Shown here in pieces: positions 42,885 through 54,087 of a stretch of 64,000 nucleotides of DNA (position 1 is the first letter of the stretch; every line of letters starts with the position of its first letter). Source of the stretch: Neofusicoccum parvum (taxonomy: Eukaryota > Ascomycota > Dothideomycetes > Botryosphaeriales > Botryosphaeriaceae); the NCBI GenBank assembly GCA_020912385.1, contig CP087222.1, forward strand, positions 434,001-498,000, given 5' to 3'. A model generated the notes under the pieces. That model saw only the letters and a list, made by a program, of their open reading frames with translations. It made no database searches and was not told the origin of the DNA. Position numbers and translations under genes: made by a program.

Positions 42885-43901
42885 TCACACCTCTTCCTCC
42901 ATCTGAGCCAACCATGACGGCTCAGATGTTTCATTCATTTCTCCCATACATCTCAATACCACCAACATGTAATGCGACGCCGACCAGGACAGCCAAAAGG
43001 ATGAATGGCAATCGCTCACTCTGCAACGATGCGTCGAGCTGCAAGCGACCTGGGTCGACGCGGAGGGCAACATCGCCGGTAATAGACTTTTGTTAAACTG
43101 CGTTGTGAAAGTTTCCGGATCGCCCAGCCTGACGTGTTTGCAGATATACTCGTCCTTCAGCTCTGCCAGCGCCGCCAGCAGCGTTTCCACGGTGACGGCG
43201 GAAGCGTCGTGAAGCTCGCGCACCGGCGACTTGTGCACCATGATCCTCGACCAGGAGATGATCGAGCACACGTCGTGGGCTCCACACCGCGACGAGCGAG
43301 GCCGCAGAGCGATCCCGCTGTCTCCGGGATCGGGGAAGCACGAGGCGCAGTCCACGATCTGGCCCTCCGTGGGACGCGCTTCGAGCCTCTCCTTCAGCTC
43401 GTGGAAGCGGAACGCAACGTGCGCGCACGCCCTCAGCTTGCCCAGCGAGCCCGTGCAAGACCGCTCCTCCGGGTCGGCGATGGCCAGCTGTGCGGCGGAG
43501 AAGTGCGAGGGCGGATGCACGGACACGCATGCCTTGCAGGCGCGCGGCTGGTGGGGGAGAAGGGTGCCGTTGCGCTCCATGGCGCAGGCCTGGTCTCTGT
43601 ACATGCGTCTCAGAAATCGCCTTTGTTCCCATCCTATAAGCATCCTCTTGCCTCGCGTCGATCTTGGCCCCTGCGCCAAAGCTGTTGAGAGAGCGACGCG
43701 GAACTTGCGTGATGTGGCGCGGAGGGCTAGCGAGTCTGCTCCGGGGAGGAATTCGTTGACTTCCGTGAGGACCTCGTATGGGAGTGTGTAGATGCGGCTA
43801 CATCTTTTGATATTTGTCTGAGTCTGGAAGCTGGTGTTGGCTGTATTGCAAGGACGCAAGCTGAACTTATGAGAGAGGAGGTAAATGTATACTGTTGCCA
43901 C
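42885..43901 (-). CDS. F-box-like Cys/His family protein, member 3
   Basis: 338 residues, single exon. F-box-like helix IYTLPYEVLTEVNEFL at 37-52, then LALRATSRKFRVAL. The Cys/His module at about 122-167 reads CKACVSVHPPSHFSAAQL, RSCTGSLGKLRACAHV and FRFHEL. A CASC pair lies after it. ICKHVRLGDPETFTTQF and CRVSDCHSSFWLSWSASH occupy the C-terminal part, where the last segment may be membrane-active (YMLVVLRCM). The same architecture as members 1 and 2, 14 kb away on the other strand. Function unknown. A shifted-frame ORF at 43093-43632 is a shadow. Confidence 0.72.
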   Translation of the reverse strand: MATVYIYLLSHKFSLRPCNTANTSFQTQTNIKRCSRIYTLPYEVLTEVNEFLPGADSLALRATSRKFRVALSTALAQGPRSTRGKRMLIGWEQRRFLRRMYRDQACAMERNGTLLPHQPRACKACVSVHPPSHFSAAQLAIADPEERSCTGSLGKLRACAHVAFRFHELKERLEARPTEGQIVDCASCFPDPGDSGIALRPRSSRCGAHDVCSIISWSRIMVHKSPVRELHDASAVTVETLLAALAELKDEYICKHVRLGDPETFTTQFNKSLLPAMLPSASTQVACSSTHRCRVSDCHSSFWLSWSASHYMLVVLRCMGEMNETSEPSWLAQMEEEV

Positions 43902-44319
43902 GTTTTAAATGCATATATCTCAACCATGGGTGAGTTATGACTGTTGAGTGAACCCTGAACCGTCAACACGATACTTCAACGACACCGGCGCCTCCTAACA
44001 AAAATCTCTTCTGCTCCGGCTGACTTCGCAGCAAATGTACAAGCCGATACTTGTATCGTCCATGTTGAGGCATTTACTCAGGGGCACACGCAGCAGCGCA
44101 TGGTTTGATCTCTCGGTGTGAATAGTTCCACTTTCTACACACTTTCGTCAACGCTCAACACATCTCCTGAACCCTTCAAGAAGCATACCAAAAGCAAGTA
44201 ATACAATGCCGACGCATCGTGAGATTTAACATCTAAATGTATGCAATGCCCAAAATTAGCTTCTTTTTTTGTCTTCTCCCTTTCTCACACCACTCCCCCA
44301 GCCACCATCAACCGGCCGT
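43902..44319. other. intergenic, start side of F-box-like member 3 and 3' side of the carboxylase
   Basis: AT-richer, no gene seen. Confidence 0.5.
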
Positions 44320-46329
44320 CTACATCCTAAAGACGCCCCATCTCTCCGCCCTCTCCCTATCCCTCCTCTCCGCCGCCCTCCCCTGAGCCGCAGCCTCCAG
44401 CCCCAGACCGAGCACGTGGCGCGTGTGCTCGGGCGGGATGATGCCGTCGTCCCACAAGCGCGCGCTACCGAACGTAGCCTCGCTCTCGCGCTCGATGCGG
44501 GCCTTGAGGGCCGGGTCAGCCTGCTTTCCGACGGCCTCCATGACGGAAGAAAGCTGCTCGGGCCCCATGACCGAGGTGCGGGCGTTGGGCCAGGTCCAGA
44601 GGAAGCGAGGGGAGTAAGCGCGGCCGCTGTGCATTGTAGTCAGAAAGATGAACAACTTCGCGGGGTGCAAGAAGGAAACTCACCACATGCCGTAGTTCCC
44701 CGCCCCCGCACTGCTCCCCACCACGACCGTGAACTTGGGCACATCCGCGCAGCTCACGGCCGTCACCAGCTTCGCGCCGTTCTTCGCGATGCCGCCCTTC
44801 TCGGCGTCGGCGCCGACCATGAAGCCCGAGATGTTCTGGAGGAAGACGAGCGGGATGCCGCGCTTGTTGCACAGCTGGATGAAGTGCGCGCCCTTCAGCG
44901 ACGCCTCCGAAAACAGGATACCGTCGTTGGCCAGGATGCCGACCGGGTGGCCCTGGATGCGGGCGAACCCCGTCACCAGCGTCGTGCCGTACAGCGGCTT
45001 GAACTCGTCGAAGCGCGAGCCGTCGACGATTCTCGCGATGATGGAGCGCGCCGGCACGGGCAGGCGCGGGTTGGTGCCGACGATGCCGGCGAGCTCGGCC
45101 GGGTCGTACAGCGGCTCGTCCCACGTGTCGGTGCGGTTGGGGGCGTCCAGGGAGGAGGCAGTGGGGGCGGTGGTTTTGGGGTAGTTGAGGTTGGCGATGC
45201 TGCGGCGGGCGAGGACGAGTGCGTGGGCGTCGTCGACAGCGAGGTAGTCGGTCACGCCTGAGATCTCGCTGTGCAGGGCGCCGCCGCCCAGGTCTTCGGC
45301 GCTGACGACCTCGCCCGTGGCAGCCTTGACGAGGGGCGGACCGGCTAGGAAAATGTGGCCTTGCTTCGCGACGATGATGGATTCGTCCGACATGCTGGGC
45401 ACGTAGGCACCACCGGCCGTGCAGGGGCCCATTACCACACTGATCTGCGGAATTCCCATCGAAGACACTGTTGGACAGTTAGCCAAAGCGTGAGAGCAAG
45501 TGCTGGAATGGGCGTTGCGTACTCTTGGCCTGGTTGAAGAAGATGCGGCCGAAGTGATCACGATCGGGGAAGACGTCCGCCTGATGCGGCAGATTCGCGC
45601 CGCCGGAGTCGACCAGGTATATGCAAGGCAGCCCTGCACGCATCAGCCCAGCCCCTCAGCAGCCCTCGTCCAGGAAACGCTCACTGTTCTCCTGCGCAAT
45701 CGCTTGCGCCCTGAGATGCTTCTTCACGGTGATCGGATAGTACGTCCCGCCCTTGACCCTACGCAGCCGCAGCATCAATCAGCACTCGCCACCCACGCCT
45801 CGCCCCCTGAACCTACGTACGTGCTATCGTTCGCCACAACCACGCACCGCACGCCCTCCACCACCCCCACGCCCGTCACGATGCCCCCCGCCGGCACCTC
45901 CTCGCCCTCGTACACGCCCAGCCCGGCCAGCGCGCTCAGCTCCAGGAAGCCGGTGCCGGGGTCGACCAGCGCGGCGATGCGGTCGCGCACCAGCATCTTG
46001 CCGCGGCCGACGTGCTTGGCGCGCGCCTGGTCGGAGCCGCCGCGCGCGCTGCGGGCGTGCAGCTCGGCCACGCGGGCCTGCTGCGCGGCGAAGGCGGCGC
46101 GGTTGTCGCGGAAGGTCGGGGTTGAGGTGTCGACGTCGTTGGGCAGCGTCGAGAGCAGCGCGGCGTGGTGGGCGGGCGTGTGCGTCGCGATTGCGCGGGT
46201 GCTGTTGGTGCCGCCGGAGGTGCGGTGGACGGGGAGCTGCGGGCTGCGGAGGAGCGGTTTTAGGCGGGCGGAGGAGGGGAGGGTGGGGCGGAGGGCGCGG
46301 CGGAGGGCGGTGCGCGGTAGGGGCGCCAT
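44320..46329 (-). CDS. mccB: methylcrotonyl-CoA carboxylase beta subunit (carboxyltransferase), 5 exons
   Basis: Exons are 46329-45821, 45758-45685, 45633-45523, 45467-44684 and 44626-44320, giving 594 residues. The N terminus ([20 protein letters not shown]) is basic and acid-free, a likely mitochondrial targeting sequence. Carboxyltransferase motifs follow in order: [109 protein letters not shown], and [20 protein letters not shown]. This set matches the beta subunit of methylcrotonyl-CoA carboxylase, which works with the biotin-bearing alpha subunit in mitochondrial leucine breakdown. A propionyl-CoA carboxylase beta is less likely because of the GMCGRAY and FLWTWPNAR segments. The alpha subunit is not in this window. 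Confidence 0.93.
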
Positions 46330-46822
46330 TGTGGAGGGCGATTGGGAGGATGGCGGGCGTGGAGGAGGGAGAGAGGGAGGAAGGGAGCGAGGGAGGACTG
46401 GTGTGGTGGACGTGGAGAGCTGGGGCGCGGGACAAGGGCGCGGTGATGCGGAGAAGAGCCGGTGGTAGCCGCGGCCGCGGCGTTGCGGGGAACGAGGATC
46501 CCAGCGCCTGCGGCTCCACAGCTTCCCGTGCCTAGCCCTGCCGGGGGCGTCTGACTCAACACCAAAGCGACCTAGAACAGCTCCGCCGTTGTGGATAGTC
46601 ACGTCGTTCAATTGTCATCATCATTCCATGCCGGGTATCAAATCGACCCTCGATCCCCCCACCATCCCGTAACCAGACCAAACGCCAGTCGCAAGAGACT
46701 GACAGAGTAGAAAAAGAGAAAAGAAAAGAAACAAAGCACTCACGGCCCCATCTCCGAAAACAATGCCAAAGCATAGTAACGAGACCGAACCGCCAAAAAA
46801 AAAAAAACACCCACATCCACCC
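46330..46822. other. intergenic between two minus-strand genes
   Basis: GC-rich 5' leader of the carboxylase, then the 3' side of the RING gene with a 15-base A run (46795-46807 region). No gene. Confidence 0.5.
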
Positions 46823-48727
46823 TCACCACCGCCCACACGCCCACCCACCCACCCACTCGCACAGCCCCTCCACCCTCCACTTCCTCCCCTCCTTCTCCTC
46901 CCCCTCAGCCTCAACCCCCCTCTCCTCCAACACCGTCACATACACCATCCGGCACCCCGACCCCACCCTCCGCGGCCGCCTCTCCTCCGTCTCCGTCTCC
47001 GTCTCCGTCTCCGTCTCCGTCTCCACCCCCACCCCAGCGCCCTCATCAAACAACCCCTCCAGCACCCCACCCTCCTCCAACACCCTGCTCCCCCGCCCCC
47101 TCTCGCACCTGAGCGCGCGCCTGTGCCGCCTTGCATCGTGCAGCACCGCCAGCCCCAGCGCCTCCTCCACCGGCCGGCCCCACACGCTCCACGCGTCGGC
47201 GCGCGCGTGGTCGCGCGGGTTGAACAGGCGCGCCAGCGCCGCCGCGAGGGCGCCGTCGTCGTCGTCGACCGACAGCGCGTCGGCGGCGGCGAGGCGCGAG
47301 GCGCGGAGCGGGCGGGCGTGGCGGCGGGGGTCGAAGAGGCGGGGGAGGGGCGCGTTGGCGTCGGCGTTGGCATCGGACCAGAGGGACCAGGGGTGGCGGC
47401 GGGGGTTGAAGAGGGTGCGGAGGGGGGTGCCGGCGGCGTCGGCGTCGTCGATGTCGGAGGAGGTGGATGCGGCGGCGCTCCAGAAGGAGTAGGGCGGGAG
47501 GGTGGTGGTGTCGTGGTGGCAAGGCTGCGGCCAGGGGGCGCGGCAGTAGACGCAGCTGAGGGAGGCGCGGCCGCGGAGGGAGGAGGCTTCGCGCTCCCAG
47601 CGGGCCCAGCACGCGCGGTGGAGGTTGGTGCCGCACTGCGCCTTGCACCAGACGAGCGAGGCGAGCGGGGTGGAGGCGAGCGTGGTTTGGCAGATGGGGC
47701 AGTCGTCGTCGGTGCTCTTGCGCTGGGCGTGGGAGTCTGAGCATGGCGGCGACGAGGGTGAGGGAGCTTGCGGTGCGGTGGCGGAGACGGGGGAGAGCAT
47801 CGGAGAATCCGTGGTTGGGGACGGGATTGTGATTGGCGGTAGGGTTGTTTGGCTGTCTGCTAGGGATGGAGCTGGAGCAGGCGGGACGGCCTGGTCTGAG
47901 GTTGTGCTGGCCGTGGATGATACCGAAGCAGGCGTAGGCTCTCTCTGCGCTGCAAGTGTAACAGCCGGCCGAGGCCTTGGAGCAAATACGTGTGCGAAAT
48001 CGCCAGTCGGCTCGCTAGATACGGGAGACTCGCTGATGGCGACGAGGTGTCTGGGTGCAGTAAATGTGAATTCTGTCCTCGGTGGAGAAGGCAGGCTTTC
48101 AATGAGGTTCTCATGGCTCGTGGAGGGGAGCCTGAGTTGGACAAGCACCGGCTGCCTGCGCGTGCTGCTAGAAGACCGGAGGCCAGACGTGCGCTCTACC
48201 GTTTCCACGACTTCCTCCCTCCGAGACGTAGTATACTGTTGCGGGACGACGGTCGGGGCCGTAGCTGGGGATGCGGCTATTCGACTCGGCTCGGTGCGGG
48301 TAGTTATGGAGGAGACTGTGCTAGTCGAAGTACGTTCGCGAGCATGCTCCAAGGATTGAACGCTCGGTAGCTGAGCAGTAACAGACGGATGTCGCTCCCT
48401 CAGCCACAAAGCAACCATCCGGTCCCATCGCAAGGCGACTTCTGCAGATTGAGGCCTGTGCCATCTGACACACAGGCTCAGCTCTGCAAGAGTCTCGAGG
48501 TACTTGAACCGGATACGGGCGTCTTTGAGGTCGGTACCAGCAAGCTTGCGAAGCATCTCTTCAAAGTCGTATCGGTTGCCGGCGTTGATGGGGTTCCTGC
48601 ATCTTCGGCCCCTCGAGGGAGCGTAACCAACGCAGGAGAATCCATTGACGTGTGGGTGCTTGTTGATGGGCTCTAGTATCTCGAGCAGAGCCTGGAGCGC
48701 CTCGCGCTGCGGTATGCTGACTGACAT
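46823..48727 (-). CDS. RING-type zinc-finger protein with repeated LF-PR-H segments
   Basis: 634 residues from MSVSIPQREALQALLEILEP (48727); 31 extra residues are possible from 48820. The N-terminal 100 residues form a conserved-looking helical block with two Cys (FSCVGYAPSRGRRCRNPINA). A long Ser/Thr/Pro-rich linker follows. The RING-like domain (about 47705-47510 in DNA) reads CPIC...WCKAQCGTNLHRACWARW...CVYCRAPW, the variant with C-x3-C-G-x-N-x-H-x2-C seen in fungal E3-like proteins. After it come degenerate repeats of the form TLFNPRRH, RLFDPRRHARP, RLFNPRDHARA and VLHDARRHRR, then a (Glu-Thr) run. A ubiquitin-ligase role is inferred from the RING. The C-terminal repeats are not a family I know. 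Confidence 0.78.
   Translation of the reverse strand: MSVSIPQREALQALLEILEPINKHPHVNGFSCVGYAPSRGRRCRNPINAGNRYDFEEMLRKLAGTDLKDARIRFKYLETLAELSLCVRWHRPQSAEVALRWDRMVALWLRERHPSVTAQLPSVQSLEHARERTSTSTVSSITTRTEPSRIAASPATAPTVVPQQYTTSRREEVVETVERTSGLRSSSSTRRQPVLVQLRLPSTSHENLIESLPSPPRTEFTFTAPRHLVAISESPVSSEPTGDFAHVFAPRPRPAVTLAAQREPTPASVSSTASTTSDQAVPPAPAPSLADSQTTLPPITIPSPTTDSPMLSPVSATAPQAPSPSSPPCSDSHAQRKSTDDDCPICQTTLASTPLASLVWCKAQCGTNLHRACWARWEREASSLRGRASLSCVYCRAPWPQPCHHDTTTLPPYSFWSAAASTSSDIDDADAAGTPLRTLFNPRRHPWSLWSDANADANAPLPRLFDPRRHARPLRASRLAAADALSVDDDDGALAAALARLFNPRDHARADAWSVWGRPVEEALGLAVLHDARRHRRALRCERGRGSRVLEEGGVLEGLFDEGAGVGVETETETETETETEERRPRRVGSGCRMVYVTVLEERGVEAEGEEKEGRKWRVEGLCEWVGGWACGRW
46986..47024 (-). 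repeat. hexanucleotide repeat coding for Glu-Thr pairs
   Basis: TCCGTC/TCCGTC units (about 6.5) in the 3' end of the RING gene, read on the minus strand as alternating Glu and Thr codons. Likely length-variable. Confidence 0.85.
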
Positions 48728-50157
48728 TGTGATAGGAATGATAAATCGAATTCGGAAGACGGAGAAAAGACGAAAGGCTGGAAACAACAAACAAACGGGG
48801 TATCTCAAAGCAAGAGCCAATGCTCTGTGGTCGTCGCTGTCGAGCGAGACGTATGGGGGCTACAGTAGGACCATGCTTTTAAGACATACTTTGCTTGCGC
48901 ACCACTTCCCAAGGCGCAGCAAGGCAGGTAGAGACCCGATGTCCAAGCCTCAGCCATGCCTCAGGTTGACCGCAGAAGCCCGGGGGTTCCACAGAACGGG
49001 GGAAGAAGGCCCTTCTCGACGAGCAATCAGCGAGCGGTGTGATTGTGGCTTCCATGCTTAAGCGCTCGCCTACGCCGCACACGTGATTCCAAGACCCCGA
49101 ATAGGCAGTGGTAGCAGGGGTAGGAGCTACATACGGACAAGCGTGCTCCGTACAGCCGCTGCCGTGCTGTACATTGCCTTGCTGCCTTCGCCAGGACTTG
49201 CACTATCTGTGACCGCGCCACGAGCATGGGTACTGCCACCGGTAGCTGCAGACGAGTAAGGAGCTCCGGGGGAATGGAAAGAGATCTGCGCTGGGTATAG
49301 TCTCGCAGGAATAGAAACTTCTGCATGCGCTTGCGCTTTTTGAAACCCAGAATGAGCTGGATGGGATGGTCTGCTGATCTGAAAAGCGCCCTCGCTCTTG
49401 ATACCAAAGCCTTGTAGCGTGTTGGCATCGGCAGCCACCACGTCACACTCTTTCAGCTGGAGTCAAGGGTGCTCTCGCGGCGTGTTCCCTCGAAGTACTG
49501 CAATAGCAGAGAGAGACTGGCCAGCTATAAGCATTAGAGAACTGTCTTAGTGTGAGCATATAGAAACATCTTATTGTTGAGTGGTAAGCGCAGCAGGGTG
49601 TACAGCCACACCCGGCAATGCGCCAGAGCGGGGGCCAAAAGTTTCAAATGTCGTCCTCCAAAGTTGGGGGTGCCTACCACGCCGCACGGCTGAGCAGCGG
49701 CGTAGTCGAGTCTTGCGTCAGACACGCGAGACGAATTCGCCCCCATCGAAGCGCCCGGGATGACGCAACCTCACCGCATGTTTCGTAGTTACTCCTGATT
49801 GCGAGATGCTTCGGACAGAGCGGGAGAATTGAATAGTACAAACCCAGGGTCGGCAATGTAAAAGCTGTCGGATAAGCGCTGAAGGACGCCAAGCAAGCAA
49901 GATAGTGGACGATCCCACGAGACAATATCGGGACGAGCCTGCAGCCGAACGCCACGAAATGGTGGCTAGCTGAACTTCATGCAGCTGCGGTACGTCCACC
50001 CTCTGTGTGCGGCTAGTGGTCTGAGTCATTACTCGCATTGACAGCTCTTTTCTGGATGGGTAACAAGCTCGATGACATGCGTCCAAACGGCAAAGGCCTG
50101 TTTCCGCCCCATTCCCAGCTGGGTGAAAGGTATAGGGCCGGGCCGTCCCTGACCTAG
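48728..50157. other. 1.4-kb intergenic region, possibly older relics
   Basis: Minus-strand ORFs at 49027-49446 and 49127-49441 show no domain. The part next to 50158 may hold decayed upstream exons of the P450 relic, but I cannot read them. Confidence 0.45.
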
Positions 50158-50590
50158 CTGATGACCGGCGGCGACACTACCAGGAAGCCGCAGGTCATCA
50201 AGACGCTCCAGAAGTAGTTGGACCAAGCAACTCCAGAGATGCATACCATGCCGGTGTTTTCCATGGTCGAGAACCTGCCGTGGTAAGTCTTCTGCCTTCC
50301 AGCCTTGTTAATGGGAAGATGAAGCACGCAGAACTGCTCTGATTTTCATGACAGAGCCACCCAGAAGGATTCTGCAACTCCTTGTGAACGTACCTAACTT
50401 CACGCGTTCTGCCAGATGCCGGAACTCTGTGTCGCCATTTCTTTAACAATTCCTTTTGTCCCATCCCTTCATTCAAACGCTAACACCCTTTCTCAGCCTC
50501 AACGTCGCCATCAAGGAGACTATGCGCATCCACCGCACCACCACACCACCGCTTACGGTCTTCTCCGCGTGGCGGCAAGCGTCGGCGTCA
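50158..50590 (+). pseudogene. cytochrome P450 relic (I-helix to ExxR segment)
   Basis: Frame from 50158 reads LMTGGDTTRKPQVIKTLQK, a stop (TAG 50214-50216), then LDQATPEMHTMPVFSMVENL. The first block is the P450 I-helix oxygen-binding motif (A/G-G-x-D/E-T-T) and the second the region before helix K. A GTAAGT donor at 50282 and a CTAAC-branch plus CTCAG acceptor at 50496 delimit an intron. The next exon reads LNVAIKETMRIHRTTTPPLT, the ExxR motif. After about 50590 the frame is lost, and no haem-binding FxxGxRxCxG is found downstream. So a typical P450 has lost both ends and gained at least one nonsense codon. Confidence 0.8.
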
Positions 50591-51704
50591 CCGTAGCAAT
50601 TGGGGCTCATTGGGCATAGGCGCGTGAGTCCTAGGGAAAATCCAGGTGCTCGAGCTGGCGTTTGCACGGATGCACCTTACGCACCAGGGCATTGATGCTG
50701 CAATGCATCAGATCCCCTCACAGGTCGTCTGCCACCTAAAATATCCGGAGCGCAGCAGTCACTTCGGACTACAGCCGCCGACCAGCTCAGGGTGCCAGGA
50801 ACCAAGATCCTCATCGGAGACGTGCCGTTGTGGATGTCACCAGCGTGCTTGATCCCATTGTGCAACACTTCCAGAAGCGGCAGTTAGAGCGATGACATGA
50901 AAGAAGAGACTTGCTGCGACGCGTACTGCAACGCGGTTTCTCGCGTCCATGAGGCTCGTGCAATCCCGAGAGATCCGAAGGCGGCGGGCGATAGGAAAAC
51001 GCCGAGGGCTTTTCCGGTTTGGAGACATCCACAATCAGAGCTGCTACTATTCCAAGCAGAGAGCATCAGGTAAACAAATCATGACAGAAGTTCTTGTGCA
51101 GAAAGATTCGGAACGAGAGGCCGGACTGCTCCGGCGCAGCGAAACGGGCGGCGGTGGGATGACATCGGCGGAAAAGGCATGCAAACCACTCTGTGGGAGT
51201 CAGCGAGGCGTCTGATAGTTATGGCTCATGCCGCAGCAGGCGTCAAAGAGACTGCAGGCGCTGGTGGGAACTGGCGGGGTGGTGTTGTTTGCGACGCGAC
51301 GGGCGCGTTTTCGCGTTCCTCCGGAGCGGAACAACGGATGATCCGGCGTCTCAGCGGTCGCGGGCGGTCACCCGCGCAGTTCGGCGGCGCCAAATGCTCG
51401 CTATTATGTGCTGGAAAGCTGCCTGCTTTTCCCACGCCTTTTGGCGCCTGCACTTTGATGTTCCTGCCCCTTCTGCGCTTGGCCGCCCCTCCCGAACCAG
51501 TTTAGCGCCGCTCGCAACTGCAGTCGCAACCTAATCACCCGGCTCTCCTATTTAAAGCTATCGCCCGGCCGCCCCCCTCCCACCCTTTCCACTCTCTTTC
51601 CACCGTTTCCGACCGAACGCAACCACAACAGCGTCACATCGACATCGCGCCTTGCCGCCTTCTATCATCACCACCAAAGTCTTCCCTCAACACACAAAGC
51701 CAAC
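50591..51704. other. intergenic, ending in the histone H4 promoter
   Basis: No gene; the last 200 bases are pyrimidine-rich with a TATA-like box at 51549-51556. Confidence 0.5.
51549..51556 (+). promoter_or_regulatory. TATA-like box of histone H4
   Basis: TATTTAAA, 149 bp before the start codon, followed by a CT-rich leader. Confidence 0.45.
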
Positions 51705-52881
<1,177 letters not shown>

Positions 52882-53942
52882 ATGGCCCCTCCTACTGAGA
52901 ACGTGCTCGTGATCGGCGCGACCGGCATCATTGGGCGCTTCATCACCAACCACCTGGTGGATGCCGCGCCCCCATTTAAGCGCATCGGCATCTTCACCTC
53001 GGCCGGCACCGTCGAGAAGAAGGCTGCCGAGATCCAATCGCTCAAAGACAAGGGCGTGGAGGTGATTGTCGGCGACTTCAGCGACGAGGCCAAGATTCTG
53101 GAGGCGTACAAAGGTCCCTCCCCGCCCCATCTCTCTCGCACTCTCATGCGCTGCGAACGCCGAAGCTGAGTCTCTCCCCAGGCTTCGACACCGTTGTCAG
53201 CGCAGTGGGCCGCAATGTCATCGCCGAGCAAATCAACCTGATCAAGCTCGCCGAAGCGTCGCCCAGCATCAAGCGCTTCTTCCCGAGCGAGTACGGCACC
53301 GACATCAAGTACGGCCCGGCATCCGCCAGCGAGAAGCCGCACCAGCAGAAGCTAAAGGTGCGCGCCTATCTCGAGTCCGACGCTGTCAAGCGGCTTGAAT
53401 ACACGTATCTGGTGACCGGGCCGTACGCGGACATGTACATCCAGAAGAGCGCCGTCGATGAGGCCGGTACCTTTGACGTGAAGGCCAAGAAGGCGACGCT
53501 CCTGGGCGACGGCAACGGCAAGATCAGCTTAACCACCATGGACGAGTGCGCCCCCTCGATGCTTTACGAGAGGGCATTCAGCTAAATTCGAGACAGCGTC
53601 GGAAAGCTCGTGGTCGCCGCGGCCCAGCACCCGGAAAACACCAGCAACCGCGCGCTGATCGTCAACTCCTTCACGACCACGCCGAACGAGATCCTGGCCG
53701 AGTACGAGCGCCAGACCGGTGGCGCCAAGTGGGACGTCTCCTACACGCCTCTTCCGCAGCTGGAACGCGCGGAGCAAGAGGCCTGGGAGAAGGGCGTCCC
53801 GTACGCTGCCCTCTTTACTTTGAGGCGGATCTGGACCCAGGGTGGCACGCTTTACGAGAGTCGTGACAACGACCTCATCAAGGCGCCGCCGAGCGAGACG
53901 CTGGAGTCGACGGTGGCAAAGGCTATTGAGGCTCAAAAGTGA
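52882..53942 (+). CDS. NmrA-like / isoflavone-reductase-like NAD(P)-binding protein, 3 exons
   Basis: Exons are 52882-53113, 53182-53545 and 53597-53942, giving 313 residues. The nucleotide-binding start [20 protein letters not shown] and the block [16 protein letters not shown] are typical of the atypical SDR group that includes isoflavone and pinoresinol reductases. [20 protein letters not shown] and [16 protein letters not shown] follow in normal order. The second intron (53546-53596) removes an in-frame stop and restores DVGKLVV. Fungal members reduce aromatic or lignan-like substrates or act as regulators; the specific role here is unknown. The 3' end faces the aldolase gene with a 145-bp gap. 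Confidence 0.88.
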
Positions 53943-54087
53943 TATACGGCAAGCATAGCAGTGCGGTTGGTTTATCACCGGCGTGACCTACGATTTGCAC
54001 GGGTTTATGAATGGAACTCTCTCTCTCGTTGCCTCGCTTTCTCCCTTCTCCCGTGCCTCATCTGCGAGGATGCTCAAGGCAGGCTCG

